From positions 53,692,439 to 53,756,438 of the forward strand of contig NC_063452.1 of NCBI RefSeq assembly GCF_020379485.1: 64,000 nt of DNA, in the 5' to 3' direction. This DNA comes from Brassica napus. Taxonomy: Eukaryota > Streptophyta > Magnoliopsida > Brassicales > Brassicaceae. The notes beneath the pieces are model-generated. The model saw nothing but the letters and a program-made list of their open reading frames with translations, had not been told where the DNA came from and made no database searches. Made by a program: the position numbers and the translations under genes. Numbering within the stretch: position 1 is the stretch's first letter; each line of letters opens with the position of its first letter. Of this stretch, positions 37,501 to 48,900 are shown piece by piece.

Positions 37501-37969
37501 CAAATATGGTTACCACATCTCTTGCCTCTTTATCATACTGATCTGTAGCATAGTTTTGATCAGTAGAGATCATAGGTATAGTCTCGACCACTTTTTTTCA
37601 AGGTCTTAGACGTTTTTCTTCTTAAAATCTAAAGGAACTTGTTTCCTTCCTTACCCATTGTTTCTACTTGGAAACCATACATTATAACTTCAATGAGTCA
37701 TTTGTTCTTTTGGGTGTGTATAATGTCTTTTAAGGCAATGCCTTAGCCATAGTTTCTTTACTATGCTTACTATACCCATTCATGATTTCTTACTTGGTTT
37801 TATGCCCTTTAGGCAACTCTTTAAAATCATTTATATGTTCAAGTAAGATCAGGCAAGACATAATGAATTCAAAATCAATTCTATTATATATATAAAAATC
37901 GTGAACCATCAAGTAGGTTAAAAGCAAATCACAAAACAAGGACTTTAAAATAAAATGTCGAGATCCCTC

Positions 37970-38452
37970 TTAGTCAATAGACATGCCGGCTACTCCTTGA
38001 GTTATATTGGACACGGCTCCCTTGGATTCATCCTGATCTATATCGGTCTTATTTGTTTCAGGGTATCTCATCTCACTGTTCCTCTTTAGTACCTTGTCAT
38101 TCTCAATCACCGTTAGGCAAGAGATCAGGTCATTGTAAGTGGTAGAACCTCTTTCTATGTAGATATGTTTTGACAACAAATCTTCTGGATGGAATGTGGA
38201 GTATGTCTTGAATAGACAATCATTATCTGTTACCTCTTCTCCACATAATCTCAGTTGGTACACGACCCTAGACAAGGCAAAGTGAAACTCGGCCACTGTC
38301 CTAAAGTCTTGGTATCTGAGACTCATCCAATCGTGTTTGACCTTTGGTAATAATACCATATTGTATCTGGACTTTAATTCTGTCCAAAGGTCACGAGGAT
38401 TCTCAATATGTAGATACTGATTTCTCAGTTCCTTAGTGAGATGATGGCGCAT
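37970..38452 (-). pseudogene. Copia gag (UBN2-type) fragment
   Basis: About 160 residues resembling the gag domain of plant Copia elements: LWTELKSRYNMVLLPKVKHD, WMSLRYQDFRTVAEF, QLRLCGEEVTDNDCL and KTYSTFHPEDLL. The usual upstream part carries stops, and no zinc knuckle or polymerase follows. It is a relic, although the element may still pack RNA in trans. Confidence 0.75.
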
Positions 38453-40182
38453 TATTGTAATGACTCTTTAACTTTTCACTTCTAGTTGCATAATCACCCT
38501 GAATGATACTCCTTCCGAGTCCTCTTGATTTCAGGGTAGCTGAAGTGTTCATTGCTCATTCTAGATAATTATCTCCAGAGAGATTTAGAATGGCATAATC
38601 CATGGGTTTAAAACTCGGCATCTGAAATCATCAATCAATTCTTGATTCAGAATCCTTGCAACCAATTTAAATAATCAGTGCACATGATTTCATAAGTCTG
38701 TCTATGATGCTTAGGCCATACGGCTTTGCATTGTGATGCTTATACCTTATGGCTATTATGTGATACAACGATCTTAAGGATCGGATCATGATGTAATCCG
38801 GTTTATATAACCATCCGGATACTAGGCTACCGGCCACATAGATATGCACTAAGCCACACGACTTTCAATCAATCAAGGGCACAAGGCCGCAAGTATGAAC
38901 AATGTATTAGGCCACACGACCATATACAAAACGGGATCTAGATGCATTCAATCCTATTTCTTAGTTGCATATCTATTAGGTTTTAGGATTAAATAATCTA
39001 GCAACCTAACTTTCATTCAAAACAATATTAAACTTTCAATCTTTAAAGTTTAAGGTTTCAAGGTCTTTAGGATTTTAAATTCGAGATTAGAGTTTCAGTT
39101 TAAACAAGATTCAGATTCAAGTTTTAAAACAATCCTAATGATAGCTCTAGGCGATCAATCAAACACTCAAGTTTCAAATCAAAATTAAAACTGATTTTCC
39201 AAAATTAGGGTTTTAGGGGATTTCGAGAACTTTGATCTTTGATCAAGGGGATTTGATTTGAGATTCAAAAACCTTTAAGGTTCTGATTTTAATTGATCAA
39301 CGGATCAATCTCGTTTTTAGGTTTTAGATCGAACTTATAGAGTTTCGATTTACTCATAGGGGATTGATCTATTTAACCTATGGCTTTTAGTTTTAGAGAT
39401 TATCTTTTAGGGTTTCAATCTTTACAAAACAACCAGGTTCGATTCTTGTTTTCAGAATTCGAATTACCTTTATTTTGTAGGGTTGAACCGGACCACCAAA
39501 GTCAGATGAACCTCTAGTTGCACACGGACACGAGCTGTCTCCTTATCGGGTCGCAAGCTGGGACGGGACGCGAGTTGTTGCCTTTGCAAGCGGCTGATCT
39601 GAATTGCGAGCTGGCTGTGATGCGAACGTGGGCTGGCTCTATTGTGAACAGGAAGATGCAAATGTCTAGGATCAGGAACGCTTAAGGGCTTTAGCTGATC
39701 GGGTGTTTGCAAGCCGGAACGCAAGCCGGAACGCAAGCAAGAACAATTTAGGGTTCTTCGGGATTAGATCTTTGCACCAACTCCTCTCAGCTCATGAAAT
39801 AAAAACAAGGAGTATTAGATTACATGAACACCATAATCTGAACAAGATATCATCAAACAACTAAGGTATGATAAACTTATCTTTCACATGATTTGAATTT
39901 GGCTAGAAAATCTTGTTGGTTCGGATTAGGGTTCCAAAAGACCAAGACGGCGCCGTGTATTGTTTCTGTGAGTGAGGGCGCGTCTGAGATTGGATCGACG
40001 AATGGTTTGCGCTGATAGATTTGTCTCGTCAAGAGCTTCAATTTGATATGTGGCTCGTCGTCTGGTTCCTCAAGGTTGGAGAGATCGATCGATTTTAAGT
40101 TGCGCCTGGATTAGGGTTTATGTGTGACGGATTTTAGGTTAGGTTTTGTCTCAGAGTTTTGGAGTCTATCGTGCTGATAACG

Positions 40183-40527
40183 TGTTGTAATTAGAGAGTT
40201 TAAAGACTGAATATTTCTGTGTTCTTATTAATGATCAAGGGGGTTCCTTTATATAAGGATTACAAGATAAAGATAAATGGAAAGTATTCAAAACTTAAAC
40301 TCACTAGGATTAGGAAAACTACTAATACATAATAATGGAAAGATTACATCTACTAGGAAAAGGAAAGAGTTTCCTTTTCTCCAAGCTTTGTATCCGCCTC
40401 TCTCTCTCTCCAGAAGTCGGCTCTCTCTCTCCTCTCTCTAGGCTTCGGCCATCTCTTCATCTTCTAGGTATTGGGCCGGTCTTGGACCAGACCTGGTTAA
40501 TGGCAATCTACTCCATGATTTATAACA
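40183..40527 (-). repeat. LTR of the gag-only Copia-type element (5' LTR in element orientation)
   Basis: Partner of 34163-34504. On the minus strand it is followed by CGTTATCAGCACGATAG, the place of a primer-binding site, although the match to initiator tRNA-Met is only partial. Confidence 0.88.
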
Positions 40528-41514
40528 ATCCTAAGTTTTCCTCAAAAATTACATGCTTACACCACTGGCTTAATAAACTGTCGTTTCATAAGATTCCTAA
40601 ACCACCTAAATAAATTCTCGGCACTTAACTTTATTAAATTGTACCTCATCCGGATGGACCAAAATTAACTCTTATAATCCCATCTATATAACGTCATTCT
40701 CGCCAGCATGCCTTAGTTTAGTCTGCATAATCAAAACCAATTGTATAAATATTTAACCATATAATTCGATCCAATCTCTATCATGCTTTCGAAATATACA
40801 TTGTTGTGCTATCAATGAACATTTTCTCATCTAAAAGATTAATTTCATGTATTGTTGTGTTTACTCAGTTTTTTGTTATGATCAATCTTATGGTTTGTAA
40901 CAGCATATATATTATGATTTATCAAACACGTATAAAATGTTATTTAAATACTTAGTTAGGTTACTGAGTATCATAATAAGATATTGTAGTTGGTATCATT
41001 AGATATTATTGGTGCAGAAAATCAAAACTAATAATTTATTATTTTCCTAAACTCAATAATATTTCAAATACGTTTCCTACTTCCACGCAATTATCATAAA
41101 TAAAACGATATCAAGCAACAACACAATCAAGAGATCCTGTTTCAAAACTTGCAAATCACGTATAGCTAATCTTTAAAACTAATAAATTCGATTATTCCTA
41201 AACTCAATAACATTCCAATTTTTTTTCATATTTCAAAGCAGTCAACATAACAAAAAAGGAAATCAATTGGGTTTTTGAGTTTTCCATAATTTATAGTAAC
41301 TTAAAACCATATATAGTTGTGATTTCCATTCTGAGATTTTTAACATATATTATAGCACCAAAAATATAAGGACTTCCTAAACTAAACGTTTCTATTCTTT
41401 TGAATATATTGTACATTTTATATACAAAATCGGTGAATCTACTCCTATAAATGAGACCATACCTATCGTAGGAAACATCACTACTATTCCAAGCCAAACT
41501 GATTTAGTTATGAG
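40528..41514. other. AT-rich region without a recognisable gene
   Basis: No coding region is seen on either strand. ATCTATATAACG at about 40682 might be a Helitron 5' end belonging to the 3' terminus at 45324, but the match is weak. Confidence 0.35.
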
Positions 41515-41530
41515 TAGGTGAAACCTCTTT

Positions 41531-41763
41531 TTTTTTTTTGATAACCGAGTGTCCTGGCTCCACCGTGGTGATCCAGACTAGAGACCGAACCCTTTAGCGG
41601 CGCGGACGCACACCCGAGGGTGGGTCATGGCCAGGCAACGGTCTTCGGTCTCGGGCGCCAGAGCAAGTCCGCATGTAAATTCCCTGGTGGCCAGTGCGAA
41701 TCGAACCCGAGGGTCGTACTTGCAGCCGCAAGCCGTACACCACCAGACTAACTCGTCCTGGTC
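41531..41763 (-). mobile_element. tRNA-derived SINE (233 bp)
   Basis: Read on the minus strand it starts with a tRNA-like head with an A box (TTAGTCTGGTGGTGTACGG) and a B box (GGGTTCGATTCGC) and ends in a poly(A) tract (plus-strand T run from about 41531). A perfect 16-bp target duplication TAGGTGAAACCTCTTT flanks it (41515-41530 and 41764-41779). It is GC-rich against an AT-rich background. Confidence 0.92.
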
Positions 41764-41766
41764 TAG

Positions 41767-42963
41767 GTGAAACCTCTTTGAAAATCAGATTTTCACCCTC
41801 AGCCCTGCAACAAGAATGTATAGATCAACTGATCATTCTTACAAAATGGGCTTCTTGCAAAAACACAACAATCACAAAATCTACACTTAGGAATGATAAC
41901 ATGTTTCTAAGTTTGGTAGATTTTCAAAGTGTTTTACATGGATCACTTAAACCATGTTTCCTCACTGGTACGTTTTCAAATTATTACCTGTGATATTTAG
42001 GCATGTGCATAAAATCCGGAACCCGAAATCCGAACAGAACCGAATCCGAACCGAAAAACCCGACCCGTTATCCGACCCGAAACGTAAAAATACCCAAACG
42101 GGTCTTGTAGGGTGGTGCAAAAAATATCCGAACCCAAACGGGTAACCCAAAAAATCCGAAATTAATAGTCAATATAAATATTTTGAAATATATATAAGTA
42201 TTCCAATTATTAAATTCAATATTTGTGGTAATATTATATATAATAATAAATATTAAAATTCTAATAAATGCTTTAAGTACACAATTAGTTATAAATAAGT
42301 ATTTTATAATTTGCTCATTGAAATAAAAATTTTACTCTCTATAAGGCAATACATATTGTTTACAAATGATGTTTGTTTTCATGCTTGATTTAACATTTTA
42401 TTGTTATTTTATCAATTTTATAAGTGATAGATTAATTTTTCTTTAATTTAGATGTTGTTCTTTATGTTTTACTTCAAAAATTTTGTTTTTTACTTTGGTT
42501 ATATCCGAACTGAACCGATATAACCCGAATCCAAAAGATATATGATTACTTTATGGGTTTTATAATGCAAAACAATTTTGAACCGAACCCGAAGTGTTAT
42601 TATCCGAACCCGACCCGTACTAATAAAATTTTAGTATGGGACCTAGAAACGTAAACCCGAAAATCTGAAAGCCCGAAAAATCTGATCCGAATGCCAACGG
42701 GTACCCGAACGCCCAGGCCTAGCGATATTGATTTGAATAAAAAAACATTTTCGACCACCCTGTTCTTTTACAGACTTGATGGGCCAGGTTATTAATTTGG
42801 GAGGGCTAAAAACAATTCATTGTTCATGCAAACCAAGGATGAAACCTGAGTTTACTCTTGAAGACATCAAGTAAGTACATGTTTTCAATTTAATTTGCTG
42901 TCTGTTGACACTAACAACGATGTATCTTGTTATTCCTACAGAACATTAAAATCAATTCCATAA
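41767..42963 (+). pseudogene. 3' end of an unidentified gene (three exons), interrupted by mobile elements
   Basis: Three exons join in frame: 41767-41967 (KIRFSPSALQQECIDQLIIL onward), 42774-42870 (LMGQVINLGGLKTIHCSCK, then PRMKPEFTLEDI) and 42942-42963 (TLKSIP, then TAA). Splice sites are canonical (CTG|GTACG, ACAG|AC, CAA|GTAAGT, ACAG|AA) and phases agree. The first intron holds a 724-bp hAT-like element; without it and its duplication it would be about 74 bp. I do not recognise the protein. No upstream exons are visible past the SINE, so it is probably a captured or truncated gene fragment. Confidence 0.5.
41998..42721. mobile_element. hAT-like non-autonomous element (724 bp) inside an intron
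   Basis: It begins TAGGCATGTGCAT and ends GCCCAGGCCTA (imperfect inverted termini). Flanks GTGATATT (41990-41997) and GCGATATT (42722-42729) match at 7 of 8 positions, as for an 8-bp hAT target duplication. Both arms are packed with CCGAACCCGA motifs. Confidence 0.65.
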
Positions 42964-43139
42964 GAACAATCAAGTTCCTCATTTATAAGACAACTCAATA
43001 CTGTATTAGTACAAGAGTTATATGTGTATTGTAAGGTTTTGTATTGACTGTGCCTAATATCTTTCATCATTTTACAATTGTAATTATTTTTCTATTGTGA
43101 CAGACAATAACAAATTCAAAGCAAGAAAGAGAGTTTTAC

Positions 43140-43241
43140 CCGATGAGAAGCTCAAAGAAACGTAAAGAGGGCTTGGACAGGTGATATCCAGAACAAATCT
43201 CAGGTGGGCTGCTTCTACAGATCAATGGATTCCCAGCAACA
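43140..43241 (-). pseudogene. Single-exon fragment of an LRR receptor kinase (SARK/NIK-like, LRR II)
   Basis: The minus strand between a TTGTAG acceptor (43242-43243) and a GTAAAAC donor reads VAGNPLICRSSPPEICSG, matching the conserved end of the LRR region in At4g30520/At2g23950-type kinases. After a one-base frameshift it reads SPLYVSLSFSSG. No kinase or other LRR exons are nearby, so it is an isolated, broken fragment. Confidence 0.65.
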
Positions 43242-43333
43242 CTACAAATCAAGAAAAAGAATGACTCATGATTAAATAAATATATGAATTGGTGAAAATC
43301 ACTTGAGAACATTATAACTGGCCATCAAAAATA

Positions 43334-43590
43334 CTCCCTCTGTTTCATATTAAGTGTTAATAAAACAATTAATTTTTATATTTCTAATATAAAAACACAA
43401 TTACCAATACATCTAACGATATTTTAACCAATAGAAAAATAAATTACTAAATAAAACTAATAAATTTCAACCAATAGAAAAATAAATTACTAAATAAAAC
43501 TAATAAATTTTGCATTGAAAGTCGAGAACGACAATTATTTTGTAACGAAAAAAATTCTCCACAACGACACTTAATATGAAACGGAAGGGG
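43334..43590. mobile_element. Stowaway-type MITE (257 bp)
   Basis: The ends are CTCCCTCTGTTTCATATTAA... and ...TTAATATGAAACGGAAGGGG with TA on both sides (43332-43333, 43591-43592), typical of Tc1/mariner Stowaway elements. A 43-bp segment (starting AACCAATAGAAAAATAAATT) is duplicated in tandem inside. Confidence 0.9.
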
Positions 43591-45295
43591 TAGAATTTAG
43601 GAAATACCTTACCAATATTATCTCCCACCGCCGCTTCAGCTTCATTTTTGTTTTCTGTACGGTTCATATGATTTAAGTATAGTTGTATTATGAAGTGGAT
43701 TTTGACATGCATGTGAAGATATATCGATTGAACAAAACTTAAAGAGTTCAGAAATAAGAACGAAGACATACCTTTAGATGCTTCTGTCAAACCGTTCGTA
43801 CTTCGATACCCTTTTTCCGTTGGATCGGGATCATTGTAGTTCCGTCTGATATGTGTTCCATTTGTATCAGCCTCCGATCGATTGTTCTTATTTCTTCATC
43901 TAGATGCAGTCGTTAAGAGAAGGGGAGAAGGCAAAGTTACTTGTCGTTTTTGTTTTCGCTTGACTAAACTGATATTTTTTTTAAAGGTCACATATCAAAT
44001 AAAAGTCACAGGTAAATAAATACATGGCCTATTGTATGTTGGGTTAAAATGTACAACAACCCTTTTGTCTAGAATATGTTTTTTGTATTTTTCAATATCC
44101 ATTAAGAAGCTCAATTTTCTAAGTTTATAGGTAGATTTAAGGATTTTACAAATTAACATAATAAAAATTACTAATAGCAAATAAATTACATAAAATTACT
44201 AAGAATAACATTTTGTAATTTTTAAACTCATAAAAATAATTTGTATATAAATACTTGAACGTATAATAATATTCTAAGGGTGTTTTTCGATTTTGTTATT
44301 TCATAATAAATTTAGTGTGAAAATTTTTATGAAATTTTATCGGTATATACTACCAACTGATAACAAATTAAATTACATATAAAAATAAATTGAATAAGGT
44401 ATATGTTGTTATCTATTTACATTATATAAACATCAAAATCTATACGATATATTTAAATATTAATTGAAAAATAAAAACCAGACATATAAATTAATTAAAT
44501 ATTTGTAGAGACAACCAAAAATGCTATCATACAAAAGGTGAATTACATATGATATTGTTTTGAATCTTTTGATTGTTGAATATCCAAAAATATTATTATG
44601 CAAAAGGGTTCAGATAAAACTCGGATTCCCGAATCAAAAGAACCAAACTAAATTCGGTCCAAAAAATAGTATCAAGTCCAAACCAAAACTGGTTAAATAT
44701 TCACATGAATTCAAATTTTTGTATCTAAAGAAATAGAACTGAACCTGGTCCAAACCGTAATATTACATGTATCCGAATATATCTGAATCATATTTATATA
44801 TACTTAAATATTTTAATTATTTTAAATTTAATATCTAAAAATATATAATATATTTTGAAATAGTCCAAAATACTTGAAAATATATACAGATTGTCAAAAA
44901 TAAATATTTAAAATAGCAAAACAATACTCAAATCACCAAAAATACTTAAAATATATATTGATTCTCCATCTAAATATTCAAGTCAAACCAATTTTTATGT
45001 TGAATTTAAGTATTTTGATATGTTATTCAAATTCATATGTTATATATTATTTTTATTTTTATATTTTGAGAAAATTAAAGTATATTTAAACTTAAATGTT
45101 TACATATAATTTAAACGGGTTATCTAAATCCGAACCGAACCCGAAAGGATCTGAACCGAACTTGGATCAAAATTTATAAATACATGAATAGGGTAAATTC
45201 TTCAAACTCAAAAACTCAAAATCCAAATAGACCCGAACCAAACATGAATGGATACTAACATCGTATAAATATATTTATAAAAGTTCAATTAAACA
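43591..45295. other. AT-rich region upstream of a Helitron 3' terminus
   Basis: Mostly AT-rich. The minus strand at 43600-43920 holds short open stretches with splice-like borders (for example RTENKNEAEAAVGDN before GTAAGG) that could be another gene fragment; I do not recognise it. From 44590 to 45250 the DNA carries CCGAACC motifs and probably forms the tail of the Helitron ending at 45324. Confidence 0.4.
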
Positions 45296-45324
45296 CCCGC
45301 GCGAGCGCGCGGGTTAAAATCTAG
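45296..45324 (+). mobile_element. Helitron 3' terminus
   Basis: A perfect 8-bp hairpin (CCCGCGCG-AG-CGCGCGGG), then TTAAAATCTAG and host T: the canonical Helitron 3' end. I could not locate the matching 5' TC end with certainty, so the length is unknown. The gene fragments at 41.7-43.3 kb may be its cargo. Confidence 0.75.
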
Positions 45325-45926
45325 TAATATATTCTAGTAACATTTATGAAAAAGCCCAAAATTTAAATGACAAATTCAAATAGTAGATAAAAATAGATCC
45401 CTAAATTAATATATTAGATTTTGGGACCTTTTTTAGACATCATTTTGAGATTTTTTTTGTTTAAGACTTTAAGTTTATTTCTTAAAAGTATTCAAAATAA
45501 TTTAAAAACAATATTATACACCAAAACCACATTGTTTTTTACATTGAAAAAACCCATTTTATCACTCAATAAATAACATTGTTATTGATGTAAAAAACAT
45601 TGTTTATTGATCTAATTAAACTCAGAATATATTACAGTAGGCAAAACAAGATTTTAATATACCAAGTGATAGTTTTTCGTTGTAATCGGTCGTTTATTGT
45701 GTATAAAAATTCTCATAAATAAAAAAAAAGTCAAGGAAAAATATTTAAGAGAGAGTTTTTATTTGATCTTAATATTTATTTCCACAACCCTACATCCGAT
45801 CCATCTAAAAAATTATGATGGAACAAAAAAAAAACAAGAAACATTATTTAACCAGAAGAGCTATCTAAATTATTTAAGAGAATTATTGCAATCACTAGCT
45901 AGATAGCCTAGAGATAAAGATCTAAT
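45325..45926. other. Downstream region of BGAL7
   Basis: About 600 bp of AT-rich DNA with no gene. It should contain the BGAL7 3' UTR and polyadenylation site. Confidence 0.5.
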
Positions 45927-48900
45927 CTAGCACTCAACTTCCACAAACAATCGCTTAGGTGAATCTCCACAGTCCAAATTAGATCCAAACTTGTGGGAAG
46001 ACACATTCATAGTGCAGTTGAGCTTTCCAACACATTCTTTAGCCACGACCTTCACAGCATCCTTGGCTCCTTCGCAAGAACCAGCAGCGAATGACCCACA
46101 CTGGCCAGACGGATTTCCAAAGCTCGCGAATTTGACGGCTGAGATTGGCCGGTTGTTGCAAGACAACTCCACTTTATTGTGCTCATGAGCCTTGGCACAA
46201 ACTCTTCCGGTAACAACCGTCTTGAACTTCACCATTGAGGGATCACCACCCATCTCTTCGAATAGTGTGATAGTGTTGTGTCCCTTGTCATTCAAGAACG
46301 ATCTTGGAACATGGTACCTACAAGAATTCGACCGTTAAAGATCCAGTAATTCAGATGAATTATAGTAGCCATTTTTTATTCTGAGTAAAAGTTTTCTAAA
46401 AGTTGAAACAAAGGCATATCAACATGAAAATAATAAATAACTTATTTCATTTTAAGTTTACCATCTCTGAGTTGGTTTGCCGCACATGAAAGCACATTTG
46501 TCGCTACCATACTCCCCACGGTAGTCACATTCCTCGGTGCAGCCCTCGTCACTAGAGTTAAAGCTTGGCCAATAGCGTCCGATGCTCTGACCATTGATCC
46601 AAACCTCCCCTTTCCCAAGACCATTCAAGTCGACAATCACTGGATCTTTACCTAGAGGAGCCTTAAAATTTGCCTGAAGAGAACACTTCTTGTAAGAAAC
46701 TTGCTTATTTGCAATATCAAATGGTTTTATAGAGAAATATTTTTAGTTGATACTGACCTTGTACCATGACAACATTCGATCAGCTGGTAGCTTTTCGGTT
46801 GACCATTTACGGTGGTGGTGACCAGCGGATTTCATGCTGAAAAGTTTGTGGTTGAATCCATTCAAACCAATCTTGTAGTCCCATTGATGCTTCGATAGAT
46901 CTTTCTCGATCGTTTCATCTCCTTTGTATCCGACTAATTTCACAGGACCGTTGATTCCAGTTGGACCACTCTCAAAGAAAGGTCCATAATTCTAAAGCAC
47001 ATTAAGACCACAATTTCAATTTTTTCACAATAAATTTAGGATATCATCATACATTCAATAAGCTATATATGGTTTTGTTTTTTTACCTGTAGTCCAACTG
47101 AAACACTGAGAAGTGCAAGGTGATTAGTCCCGTGAACGAGGTTCACCTTCTTCTCAAATCTGTAATCGAATTTGTTGTCCCTCACGATTTCGTTACCTAC
47201 GTATTTTCCATTGACGTAAGCATGAAGAACATGAGCGTTGCTATGAACCCTTAGCGACATGTTTCTGCTCCAAATTGGATCTTTCTTGTCGAGATGAACC
47301 CTAGTTCAAAATTAGTATCAAAACCATACAAAAAAATCAGTTAAAATTGTACAATCTTGATACAGTGGAATACTCGTCATGTGACTTTCTATAGAGCTAA
47401 TGTTTGAATCAGGATTTAAACGGTCATAAGAATTAACAAAAATATAAAAGAGAAATATTTAATTGGTTCATATATATATATATATTACCTAGTCATGTAC
47501 CAAAGATAGTCACTAGCATCATTTGTAACGTCTTTTTGGTCTACAAGACCCTTGGCAATGAGGTCTCCACTGCCTTTGAGAATGGTCTTCTGAGTAGTAA
47601 ACTCGGGCCTCCATGTCCATTTCAGCTTCTCAGGCTCATCACAAGAGTCTTCGGTAATGATCGATGTCTGAGTATTCACTCTTGCAGTGTTATAAGCCTC
47701 TTTATCGCAGTCAGGAAGAACACTCACGGACCAAGCCGGTACATTGTAGTCTTTCCCTTTGAAGTTGACCAAAGCATCCGCAGTTGCGTTCACATTACCG
47801 ATGAAGCAGCTTGATTTTTCGTTTGTTGAGTAAACCGTAGCCTTTTCAAAGATACAACATGTGGGTTAATGATACCATTCAGTTTTATTGTCAAGAAGGG
47901 AAAATATGGAAATATGATCGGGTCTAACCGTGACGGAATTGCCAAGATCGATTGTTGAGATATTTCCGTAAGTTAAAGGCTTCTCCATGGATTTCAACAA
48001 CGTGTGTAGCTGTTTCAAGTGACCCCATTTCGGTTGGTTCAAGTTACCTGAAAATATATAGATATAAGTTAAGACTGTATATATTAACCAACATTTTAAG
48101 CGATTTATATATATAAAGTGTGAAGTTATTGCCATATTCATCAAGAGGAGCATCGTAATCATATGAAGTGGTGATGTATGGACCTCCTGCAACTCTTCCA
48201 AAGTTAGTACCACCATGGTACTGTACATTGTCGCACATGCATATAACAAATGAACAAAAAAATTAGTAACCAAATCTCTTAACAAAAAGGAGTTTAGTAA
48301 ATATAATTAACTAATTTTACAAATATTTTTATGCATGTAGCTGAATCTTACCATGTAATAGTTTTGGAAAGTTCCTCCCGTTTGAAAAAACCTAGCAACG
48401 GAAAAAGCAAGATCTTCAGCGGTTCTATAAGGATGTTTGCCTCCCCAGTTTTTGAACCAGCCAGTCCAATTCTCTGTCCACATCTTTGGGCTGCTCGGGT
48501 TGCTTGGTTTGTACTGGTCACAGTAAAATCCATTGCATGTCTCGATCATAGGCTGAGGAGCATGGGGTTGTTGGCACATAATCCATGGAACACCGATGTC
48601 TAGAGAGTTAGCCATGTTGGCACACCAATCAATGTAGGCTTTACCCTCCGCTCCATAGGATGAGATCACGTTCCCATACTCATTCTCGATCTATAAATAT
48701 AAGCGAACAAGTTTTTTCAATAAAATCCATTTTTATTAATATATAGGAAAGACATTATGAATATATAAATGTTTTTGATGATATGTAGCATGCATATATA
48801 ATAAGTGGTTGACCACTAAAGAACCATAAAAATTTGTTGCCATAACATTTGTAATAATGTACCTGAGCTAGGATGATTGGACCTCCTTGTGAAGCAAAGA

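Larger units (their letters stand above)
34163..40527 (-). mobile_element. Copia-type LTR element with only a gag fragment (non-autonomous, 6.4 kb)
   Basis: Direct repeats of 342-345 bp (34163-34504, 40183-40527) with TG...CA ends differ at a few percent of positions. The flanks ATTCT (34158-34162) and ATCCT (40528-40532) fit a 5-bp target duplication with one change. Just inside the left LTR the minus strand has AAGGGGGAG, a polypurine tract, so the element runs right to left. A UBN2/gag-like relic lies at 37970-38452. The other 5 kb encode no protease, integrase or reverse transcriptase and hold GC-rich GGCCG/CCGGACGC repeats near 35.4 and 37.1 kb. Confidence 0.85.

Noticed and set aside
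41560..41760. tRNA gene
   Set aside because: A and B boxes are present, but there is no cloverleaf-length gene. The poly(A) tail and 16-bp duplication show it is a SINE.
41694..41993. 99-codon ORF as a gene
   Set aside because: Its first part is SINE sequence. Only the part from 41767 belongs to an exon, and it ends at a splice donor.
43500..43790. 96-codon minus-strand ORF as a gene
   Set aside because: It runs across the end of a Stowaway MITE and across splice-like signals. At most it includes a short unrecognised gene fragment.
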